A stretch of 64,000 bases of DNA from Pycnopodia helianthoides (Eukaryota; Echinodermata; Asteroidea; Forcipulatida; Asteriidae). A program made the position numbers and the translations under genes. The first letter of the stretch is position 1. Every line of letters starts with the position of its first letter. Below the pieces are notes generated by a model. It saw only the letters and a program-made list of their open reading frames with translations. It made no database searches and was not told the origin of the DNA. Below are positions 23,901 to 35,900 of this stretch, piece after piece. The stretch covers positions 1,612,001 through 1,676,000 of the forward strand of contig CM063243.1 of assembly GCA_032158295.1 (NCBI GenBank). Direction: 5' to 3'.

Positions 23901-26900
23901 TAATTTGGGGTTGAACAAAGAAAAATTGACTTGAGTGGTAATCTCTGGATTTAAGGTGCTGGTGTACTACCAACCGAGCCGTCTAGCCCTAATGTTGGCA
24001 GTCTCCCTATTTTATCAATTTCTTTGTTCGGGGTTGCCAGAAATAAGCCATTTAACCTGTAACGGCCGTGTAGCCAGGGATCACATCCAAGTTTGCGATA
24101 CAACCTGGGAAGCGGCAGTGAAAGGACACTTTACACGGTGAAATAGTTGATGTGCAAATTTGCAGTCATGTTCACTGTGGTGAGTCACTGGCAAATGATG
24201 TTAAAAGCTACTGCCATTCTGGGCATCAACATGCTAATGTTTTGCCCTCAGATACTTCAAGCTGTGAGTGAGTGAGTCTGTGTACATTTCAAGCAGAAGG
24301 TTGGAGACGTACCGCATGTGCTTGGATTTTAAAATGAGGGACAGCATCAAGCATCAAGAGTAGCGTCGTGGTCGAGCATTCCAATGCACAGGGCTCGAGT
24401 TCTGGTGATGTCAGATTTTGGGCTCGAATCCCAGTCTTGGCACTTGTCTCCTTGAGCAAGGCACTTGACTATAATTGCTTCGTTCTGCGGATGGGACGAA
24501 AGCCGTAGGTCCCGAGTGTTGTGTGTCAATGCATGTCAAATAACCCAGTACACATTTCGTAAAGGATTTTCTGGCATGTTTGGATGCAGAGTGGCACACA
24601 TTATTTTGTAAAACCCTTTCAAGGTGCTATATAATATAACGTTCTGGGAGAACTCTCAATGCGCTTTACATGCATTATTACTCCTGGTCACTGGGCCATT
24701 ATTTTCTTTCCTTAAACCATCTCAGCTCCCTGGGGAGTATTCAGCCTGTGCTGCCGTAGCGCACCAAGCTAAATCAATCACAAGAACCATCTCTGCCCTC
24801 ACAAGTACCCATTTACCCCTGGGTGAATAGAAGCAACTATGGTTAAGTGTCTTGCTCAAGGACTCAAGTGTCATGACCGGGAATCGAACCCACACCCTGA
24901 TGACTCAGCCACCAGAACTTGAGTCCGATGTTCTAACTGCTCGGCCACAACACGCTGTATAGACAGGTCTTATAATTCAAACATAGATCTGCATACCTGT
25001 CGTTAAAATCATGAGCGCTTTAAAGGCACTGGACACTATTGGTAATTACTCAAAATAATTGTTAGCATAAAAACTTACTTGGTAACGAGCAATGGAGAGC
25101 TGTTGATAGTATAAAACATTGTGAGAAACGGCTCCCTCTGAAGTAACGTAGTTTTTGAGAAAGAAGTAATTTCTCAGTAAAATATTTGAATTGATTTTGA
25201 GACCTCACGCGTGAGGTTTCGAAATCAAGCATCTGAAAGCACACAACTTCGTGTGACAAGGGTGTTTTTTCTTCCATTATTATCTCGCAACTTCGACGAC
25301 CAATTGAGTTCAAATTTTCACAGGTTTGTTATTTTGTGCATATGTTGAGATACACCAAGTGAGAAGACTGGTCTTTGACAATTACCAAAGGTGTCCAGTC
25401 TCTTTAAGACGCCTGTCGATTGTGATAAAAATATACGCAAGAACTATCTTTGTATACCTATGAGGAAGACACAGAAGATGCGAGCAATCTTAGCTGTCTG
25501 AGGTACAATCTCAAGACATTTAGGTCTCCATGTTTCTACCATGAAGATCCATCTTAGAGTATCCACTAAGGCACTCAGGATATGAGAAGGAAGAGCCTTG
25601 ACTGATTTTCCATGAAGCTCGCTATTCAAAACATAACCAGAAACAAACACAAGAAATATAATTATTACACTTGTTAGGGTCAAAACTAAATAATAATCTA
25701 CATCTATTCAATTAATGCACAACTCGCTGCTAATTACAGGCAGAGAACTGGACCCTCATTACTAAGCATTGGGGATCAGAATCCCACCCAGGTAGGCAAA
25801 ACGAGGAAAAGCACATCAATGTAGGATTAAAAAAAAAAAAAAAACTACATAATAATAAATTATCATACTGTCTAAAATGTTGCCCAAATTAATTTTTTCC
25901 AACTCCTTCATTCAGCATAAGATAAGAAGGCAATGTAGGAGTAGGTTTTTAAAATGTTCAACTGTTTTAAAACATTTACAATAAAATATCAGCATTTCCA
26001 TGGTGATTTTTAAGTGACCTCGAACATGATAGCGAAACTCAACAGCTAAAACTATGAAGCCAAATGCTATTTGGTACATCAATACTTCTCTGAAAGATAT
26101 CGAGAGATCAGAGGGTCTTCCCAAGAACTATATTTTCACACCCGAGTGAAGGGAAGCAAGTTATGGTTATCAATACTGATTACTTACGCTTTCTGAGCTT
26201 CTGTATGCAAATGAAGGAGCGGTAGAAACATCCAATCAACGGGAAGCAGGGGACCAGTGAATGCAGGCTGTATGTATGTATCAATCTCATGGGGTTGATG
26301 TATACATTTGGATCTGAGTACCATTGATAAGTCAAAACATTTTAAAGCATTTTAACACCTACAGAATAATTAAGAAAATGATTAATGGTTTGTTTGGAAG
26401 TTATTCATTCACAGTTATACACAAATTGATAGCAAGTAAGTTATTCATTCATGGTTTTTGCAAATGGATAAAAAAGAATTTATTCATTCACAGTTATACA
26501 CAAATTGGTAGCAAGCAATTATTCATTCATGGTTATACACAAATTGATAGAAAACAAGTTATTCATTCACAGTTAAACACAAATCGATAGCAAGCAAGTC
26601 ATTCATTCATGGTTACAAATACACAAATTGATAGAAAACAAGTTATTCATTCATGGTTATACACAAATTGATAGAAAACAAGTTATTCATTCATGGTTAT
26701 ACACAAATTGATAGAAAACAAGTTATTCATTCATGGTTATACACAAATTGATAGAAAACAAGTTATTCATTCATGGTTATACACAAATTGATAGAAAACA
26801 AGTTATTCATTCATGGTTATACACAAATTGATAGAAAACAAGTTATTCATTCACAGCTAAACACAAATTGATAGAAAACAAGTTATTCATTCACAGCTAA

Positions 26901-29900
26901 ACACAAATTGATAGAAAACAAGTTATTCATTCACAGTTAAACACAAATTGATAGAAAACAAGTTATTCATTCACAGTTTTATACACAAATTGACAGATAG
27001 CAAGTTATTCATTCACGGTTTAAACAAAAATCATTTAAAGAAGTTATTCACTCACAGTTACTGTACACATACATTGATAGCAATTAGCAGGAGAGAATAT
27101 TAATTCACAGTTATTCAGAAAAATTATTGGAAAGAAAGTTTAACTGCAGTGTTAAAATATATCTCCTCACCAAGATTTCGCAAATGTAACTTACTCCAAA
27201 TAAATCACTTTACATCCACTACATCTGACATTAACTCAAGACTTACTTTGATTTGAGGATTGCCTCCTGCCCCGTTCCAAAGAACATCATGTACAGGTTA
27301 CGTATGCTTGGTAGATGCTTGTACGCATTCTCAAGTAGCTCTCCACGGGTCGGCCCGGCCAGAAGAAGGCTTGGGATTGGTGAGTCTTTAGATGAGGTCA
27401 TTTGAAGACGCTCAGCTAGATCAACAGCGATAGGATCTCCGATCCTTCCCTCGCTGAAAAAAAAAGATCAAGTAATAAATCACAAGAGAAACTAACTGGG
27501 TAAATTTTGTAATAACTTTGGGTTCAACAAATTGACAAGAGCAGAACTTGAAACTGCGTACTCCGTAATAACGTGCCGGCGCTCTACCAACTGAGCAATC
27601 TAGTTCTAATGATGGCAGTCTCCTCTTTTTTTTTTAGGGGTACCAGTCAGAAGCCATTCAACCCGTAACTGCCATATAGCCAGGGATTACACCCAAGTTT
27701 ACGATACAACCTGGGAAGCAGCAGTTACAGGTTGAATGGCATCTGACTGGCACCCCTGCACAAAAGCTAATGACAAAACAGGCAGACCGCCAACATAGAA
27801 CTAGATAGCTCAGTTGGTAGAGCGCCGGCACGTTGATCTGGAGTTCACAGATTCAAGCTCCGCTCTAGTAAATTTGTCTCCATTCAACCCCTATTTATTG
27901 AAATAACGATCGGCGCAAGAAAACCATTGAAAACTTAGTTTTATAAAATGAGTGTTCAATCTTCAGTAAAGGCATAAATTTTAAGCACATTACAGCGACT
28001 GCGACCAGAAACATGCTTGGTTAATGGTTAATGGTTTCCAGAGTCTGTTGGTTGTTGTAAAGTGTTCTCTAAATGTTAATTTGGTTTTACCCACACACCG
28101 ATGTGTGCAATGCACTGTATACTCAGTACTTTCCTGAGTCATGTGATAAAATTCCACAGGCATATTACTCAGGTGGGATTCAAACCCATGACCATTGCCA
28201 TTCTAGAGGTAGCTAGAGGCAGTTCGAATGGTATATTTTAGCAGCAGGTACAGCGGTGTAAATGCTAGTTACTCACGCAACGAAGTCTGTGTTGAACAAG
28301 ATGCTTGACATAAGCTCCTGAACATAATATTCATCCCCTGGTTGTAAACGAGCAAACAACATCAGTGCAGCGCTGTGGTATACATTGCTGAACTGATGAC
28401 AGCTTTCTGCTTGTTGAGCCTGAAGTTTAAAACAATACAAGAATGGTCAAGATTAAAAGCAAGGCAGTGTTGAATCAAGTGACTTTGGCTACGGCCAGAG
28501 CCCTACATTGATGAAGTTGCGACAACTTGCCATTAGAAGCCATTTTGTGCCCCCCCCCCTAAAACGCATGGGCGAACTCAGGGTGCCAGACTAGACTACG
28601 CATTGGGTTGTGCTGCATTTGGACCAAATGGAGTCCAGCAACCACGTAACCAAAGAAAACTGGTCCCTCTATGTCGCAACTCTCTCAATACACGGCTCTG
28701 ACTATGGCAGTTGGCTTCTGTCGCAATGTTGAAGAATGGACATTTTCAGCAATTCAGCCATAGCCACTGCCGAAGCTGTTAAAGGAACATTACAGAATTG
28801 GTAAGAAAAAAACTTGTAAAATGTACTTTTGATCACAGATTTACATAAAACTTACACGGTCTAATGATGATGATAGTAGAAAACATCCCCTGAAATGTTT
28901 CTGTCTGAAATGCCATATTTAATGAGAAATGAATAAACTAATTTTCCGATTTGAGTTTATCGCTCATTGAGCGTTTTATTCATTTGTTGAACCTATATGA
29001 TTTCATGCAAATGTGTAATCGGTTTTTCACTATTTTCTCATGACCAAGATGGCCGATCGATCTCAAACTTCTTCAGGATTGTCAGTTTATGGTGGATTAC
29101 ATAAAGTGCTTACACTACCAGCAACTGTTCTGTTAGCAACAAACAATTCTGTAATGTTCCTTTAATTCAACCACTGCCTAAGGTCAGATAAAGGAATGGC
29201 TAAGATTTTAAGCATGCAAAAAATTAAATTTGCATAAATAAAAACCATTTCAAGACTTGAAGAATGGTAAAGGTATGGCATCCATTTCATAAATTTGTTC
29301 AGCACTGTGCTTAGCACTGAAAGGTTATAACTGCCATATAGCCAGGGATCACACCCAAGTTTACGATACAACCTGGAAAGTGGCAGCTAAGGGATCACCT
29401 TATTTAAAGGTATTGTACACTTTTGGTAACAGCTCAAAATCAGTGTCCACCTTTTGTGTGATTAAACATATGCATGAACAAACAAACCTGTGAAAGTTTG
29501 AGCTCAATTGGTCATCGAGGTCACGAAAAAATAGTGAAAAGAGATCTTATATGTTTTCTGTTTTTTCAAATTATCGCGCGTGATAATTACTATTGTTTTA
29601 CTCGTTTCTCAGAAACGATAGCATTTTAGGCAGAAATATTTTAAGGAACCCTTTCTACCATTACTTGCTTTAAATCATGTAAGTTATGTGTGAATCTGTG
29701 AACATTGTGTTTTTCGATCTTACCAATAGTGTACAGGGCCTTTTTATTTCAAATATCCAGTAATAAACTACAAGGGAAATTGACTAGGTAAATTTTAAAT
29801 AGTCAATTTGACTTTGTCCAACCCCAAATTGATTAACAATAACTTAATGACAAGAAGCCATCTGTCTGTCTGTTGGTCACACTGTCTCTTTGCATTCTTA

Positions 29901-32900
29901 CCACACTATGGTAGAGTCTCAAGAGATAATACAGAGCCTGGTGTTCAAATCTTGCAAAGTTGAAGCACAGTCTTGACGAGGGCTTGTTCGAATTCTTGCA
30001 GATTGCTTTCAGGTAAGCTGTGACATACGTGTTCTCCACGATGGGACAAAACTGCGACAAACAATAATCAGTGAAAGGATTAATCAGATGAAAAAAAATA
30101 TATATGTTTATTGAGAAATCAAGATCCAAGATCTGCCCTAACTTTTTTGTCTAAATGCGACATAGCCTAAATCACTTCAATGTGATGGCTACGCGTAACT
30201 GATTTCGGCTGTCAACCAAAATCAACTATCACCAGGGGCACGTTGCCACCTACTCCTGGGGCTGAAATGGGGTTACCCCCTTCACAGTCCGTAAGGATGT
30301 AGGCATGGGTATCATCCACTAGGAGCCTGGCTGCATAGCAGAATGCACTTATACCTTCACAACTTTTTACCAAGGACCATCTCTGCCCTCACAGGTACCC
30401 ATTTACCCCTGGGTGAAGAGAAGCAATTTTAGTTAAGTGCCTTGCTCAGAGGCACAAGTGTCATGACCGGGATTCGAACCCACACTCTGCTGCTGACAAC
30501 ACCAGAGCTTGGGCCCGGTGAACTGAACCGCTCGGCCACGACACGCCACGCCACGCCAACAGGGATTTGCTCACAAAGATGAATCTACCTGCATCTTGGA
30601 TAAGGAATTATTATTTTTATACGGCGGTATTTTATTCCTGTGGTTTGTTTTATTCTATGTATCCAGGGCCCCCAGGGAGAACAGTTCATTGAAAACTGAT
30701 GTGGCTACCCTAGTGAAACAAACAAGATAATTAAATAAATAAATAAATAAAACCAATCTTGCGTGCTGGAAATACAACCTGAGGAGGTTCTGATGGCGCC
30801 GTGGTTTAAAATGTCTTAAAATCTGAATCTTGTTTCTCCGGTGAATGATCTTATTCAAGTCAATTCAACGTAACATTTATTTCCACTTCCGTGCACACAG
30901 TGTATTATCGTGATATCTAAAGGGAAATTTTAGAGTCGAGGGCAGAATCCAAAAAGTGGGTCTTGTGGTAGATATTAGATATGCCTTGAGAAATGGTACA
31001 ATAGCAACAGGCCACGAATTTCATCGTTAAGAGGGCGAGGCCATTTTTATTTTGCAAAGGGCACTTCCGTTGGTAAATTTCAACGTCTATGGGAAACTTT
31101 TGAAGGGGCGCCAATGCCAAGACCAGGGGCAACGTGGCCTCCGTGTAATTCCAGGCCTGCAACAACAAAAATTTAACTCTCAGTCCCAATTCCTTTTTTA
31201 TCCAATTGCCAAAAGTGAAGTATTCAGACGGACTGGGGCTGGTAGGCCTAAACAACAAGTGCTCATCACTGGGTCAGGCAGTTGCAATCTTATCCAAGTC
31301 CAAACAATTTGGTGTGGAGTGACATAGGAGATGAGGATGTGGGAGGATTATTAATCTACAGCAATCGAATAAACAGCCCTATGTTGGCGGTCTCCCTATT
31401 TAGTCAATATCTTTGTTCGGGGGTGCAAGTCAAAAGCCATTCAACCTGTAACTGCCACATAACCGGGGATCGCACAAAAATTTACGATACAACCTGGAAA
31501 GCGGCAGCAGATGACTCTTTTTAATAGCGTTTTGTTCAAATCAAGAGCCAAGAGTTGTGAGACAAATGGAATTCCTACCTTAACCGCTACACCTTTATGA
31601 ATCTTGAGTAGGATATGCACCAATCTCAGCAGACCAATCGCTAAACCACACGTTGAATCTCTCCTCACTGACGGATAATTACTATCTGCGTCGTACGGAT
31701 CACAACCAAAGTCGGGTAATGACGGCGGAGATATCATTTTCTTATCGTCTTCATATCGCAGCGATGACTGAAACCTACAATTGAGGTAAGAGCAAATTAC
31801 AGTATTCAAAACCAAATTTCAATCATGAAGTAAAAGTGAAGCATAATGATATCAAAGACTGTTTGAAAACTTAGAGGTATTATAACAGGATTATACAGGA
31901 TTGGTAGAGCTGACAAAATATTCGCAGACAGTGTTCATGTTTTGTACGATCAACCATAAACATGAAATGACAAAACTGTGAAAATTTGGATTGAATCTGT
32001 TGTACGAGTCAGGAGAAAATAGAGAAAAACAATGCACAATTTTCTGCCTAAAAACACACTGTCCATAATTTTGGTTGTAGCAACCGAAATCAGCTGTTGC
32101 CTTTTTTCAAAGAATCTCAGATGCAGTTTTCTCGCATACATGTGACTTCATTTCAGAGAGAAATAATTCACGGAAAAAATGGTTCTTGTATTAACTCAAT
32201 AATCAGTAAGCTTTCAGAATAAAATTTAACAATGATGTTTACTATCCTTACCAATCCTGTATAATACCTGTACAGCTTTATGAAAATATTATGGAATGGC
32301 AAATACTGTGCAAGTCTAGCATGTATTTGAACTTCAGGGACCAAGTTGATCCACAAGCTGATCTAACAATATTTATTACATCAACAGTCCTCCAGTGCTC
32401 TTCACCAAGTAAGTTTTTATGGTCATTAATTTTTTTAGAGTAATTACCAAAAGTATACCCTCCCTTTAAAAATATCAAATGAGTAGGAAGGGAGTCTTAC
32501 TTGAGGTTCACCATGACTGAGTAAAAGGTTGCCGATGTCATGAAGGGAACCAGTGAATTATCAACCAGCTTCTCTATAGTCTGCAAACAATCCACTGGCC
32601 GGTAACAAGCCTAGAAAAAAATAAGACAACAAAGGTAACTTTGAAGAATGACAAATGCTGATAGCCTTTGAGAAAGATTCTACTAGCCTTCGAGAAAGAT
32701 TCTGCTAAGGTAAAATTGTAATGCCATTACATTTTTCTGCATACACAAAACAGTCCACAATTTAATTATTTTAACCAGGCATTAAAAAACACGCACAAAA
32801 GCTTAACAAACATGATTGTACTAGCCAATTATTCAAAATAAGATTGAAGTCGTCTTGATAGCAGTCTCAAGACTCAAATCTTACCTGCTGAGTGTATTTA

Positions 32901-35900
32901 TCGTAGAATGACGCTAAGAGGTTCATGAGACAAGACACCATGTCCATCACCTCAGGATTCAAAGTCTGAGTGACGCTCGTCATTTCGATCAACCATCTGA
33001 AGACGCAAAGCTCAACTGGTGACTGAAGACCACTCACATGACTCCAGCTGATGCAAGGAGGTACAGGGTGGACACCGGAAGATGCAGTCTCCGTCTTATC
33101 GTTACTAGAGAGGAAATTTAAAACATCATTGATGACACACATATTGACCACACCCTTACATGCTGGAAACCGAAGACAACTGTCATGACTCACTGCAAGA
33201 AGGTAAGCCGGACATCTGAAGATGCAGCCTGTGTCTTATCATTACTGGTGAGGATTTATGAGAAATTATTAATGATACTCAGAATGACCACACCCTAACC
33301 TTACTAGTGACTGAAGACCACTATCGCGACTCCATCTGATGCAAGCTGGAAAATGCAGACTGTGTCTTATCATTACCAGAGAGTAAATTTAAGACATTAT
33401 TTTTTTGATGCATTGAATTACCACCACCTAACACTGGAAACTTAGTACAACTGTCATGACACAAACTGATGCAAGAGGGTGAAAGCTGGACATCAGAAGA
33501 TGCAGTCTGTGTCTTATCGTTACTCAAGAAGAAAAATTTAAGACATCATTGATGACACACCCTAATATACTGGAAACCAATGTCATGGCAGAATAATGAT
33601 CCATTAAACCAAAATGCATTACACTACAACCTCATCAGAAACACTCACCTCATCTTCAACTTAGCCTGCAGCTCAGCAGCTGTGCCAGCAACATTCACTA
33701 CGCCCTCTAGTAGACCAAAGAGGGCACAGGCTCTGATCATCTGCAATCTATGTACAGCAGTATCTGATTCTTCTTTAGTGGAGGGCAAAGGGTGGACAGA
33801 TAATCTTTGGAAGAGCGTAAGCTGCTGCATTAACAGTGGATAAAGCTCCCTGTTGAAACAAAATAAGTTAATTAATTTTATTTATTTAGTGATGACAAGG
33901 ACACAAGTATCAAGACCAGGGGCCGACTTCACAAAGAGTTCAGACTGATCGTAACTGCAAATCCATCGCAGTTGCTTAGCAAAGAGTGATGTCACAATAC
34001 AAATCACTATGGTAATACTGATAACTCATCTTACGATGAATCTCAGTGCTTTGTGAAATCGACCCCCCAGGACTCGAACCCACACTCTGCTGATCAGAGA
34101 CACCAGAGCTTGAGTCCAGCTTGACCGTTCGGCCACAACCACGCCAGTCCAACTTGCGATCCTTGAGGGACCATTAGTATACACAAGTCCTTACCTGTAT
34201 TCATCACATGCCAATCCATAAGACACACATATCCTCCATGTATGTAGACTGATCGTACTGAGGTGATATGCCTCAGCGATGTTGAGTTGCATATCAGCTG
34301 GCTCTATGGTGATATAACGCACAATCACTGACATCAATTTACCACCTGAAAGCTAAACAGAATTAAAGTATTTTCTTGAAAATTATTATCTTCAAATATC
34401 CTTCGCCTAATTCCACAAACCTTTTTCAACCAATACGGGCAATTTACCCTCGAGGTGAGGCCACCGTCCTAAGAACAGTCAACTACACAAGTCACAATCG
34501 CAACTCAGCACTGTATGGCAGTTTGGGACATACAAATGCCTGACATAAATGCAAAAAACATTCACTGGCCTCACAAAAATTTAATGCTGTAAACAAAGCA
34601 GAGAAATACGACCTTGCTGATGTATTTGAATGCGACCCACAAAAAATGTTTTCCCGTGATACACTACAAAACCTGGGCAAACTGTGGAGGCTGCACTGTA
34701 CTGTGAATTGCCTGCATTGACCCAATTCACTGTACCTGGTTACTTCTTCACATTAATGTTTTGGCAATGTATTGTTTGGAAATCTTCATAAAGTATAGAA
34801 ACAAATGTGAGTTTTGTACTGAATTAAAAGGTTCCAAAAATTTGATTGAATACACCTGATACCTCTCACGGTTTACTCTAATAGCATAGCAAGTGCAAAC
34901 AAAGTCTCCATTCCACAAAAGGAAAACCCATGAGCACTACTCGATAATCTGAACACTATTTGAACCCTTTGTGTTTAATGATGTATAATTATTGAGTCAG
35001 AAATCTGAACGATTAGTTTGGTTTGGCCTTCACTAATGTAGTCTGGGCATGCTGGGTGAGTTATAATTTGTTTCAGCCCATTTTTTTTTAAAACATTGAG
35101 CAAGTTTGGACTATGGTCGACCATTGGTCGATGGCTGCACTCGAAATGCTCACTAATAAGCTAGCGTGAGTGCAGGTCTGGTGACTAGACTTTTGTCTGT
35201 GAAATATTTAAACATCTTGACTGCTAGACTGCTAGACTGCTGCAGGGGCAATGTTCAGAACAACCAGATTACATTCACTGATTCTTTAAAGAAAGAGGAT
35301 TATATCAGTGGCCAAGCACATATTGGGTATCATACAGTTCTGTTACAGTCAACATGTCATGAACGAAGAAACTATTTGTATCCAAAATATACCTAAATAC
35401 TGAACAATAACAAGTTTGTGTAATTACAATGTAAACGACTATTATTTCAAACATGACTGTGCCAACTTGTTTACAACTCCCGTACGTCGTGGTTCCATTG
35501 CACAGTTCAGAACCAAAAAACCTATGATAACCAGCAAAGCTAGTTCCAAATAATTGACAAGAGAAAGTCAAGCACGTGTGACCAGCCAACGACCGAGTCA
35601 AGTTAGTCCAACAAAAGTCTATGATAGTCCAAACTTGCTCATTGTTGAACGGGTGAACCCACAAGAATATGTGCACGGCCACAATCACGGGTACAATTTT
35701 TGTTACAAAGACACCTAATGAACAGCCCATAAATATTGAGTAACTCTTTGCAGATCTTGTGATCGACAAACTCAAGTACTTTCTACTCTTCATTCACACC
35801 GCGCTGGTTAATGAATTTACAAACAACATTGAAAGAACTGCTATATCACTGGTTTTCAAAATTGTTGTACATAACATGGACACAAACAAAATGTGTACCC

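Noticed and set aside
26188..26267. Shorter version of RPAP1 exon 11 starting at CCTGCATTC
   Set aside because: Phase does not match exon 10; the upstream acceptor at 26313 restores it.
35305..35793. 162-codon minus-strand frame in an RPAP1 intron
   Set aside because: Half of it is the MITE at 35671-35918; no domain was recognised, and it is not needed for phase between exons 2 and 3.
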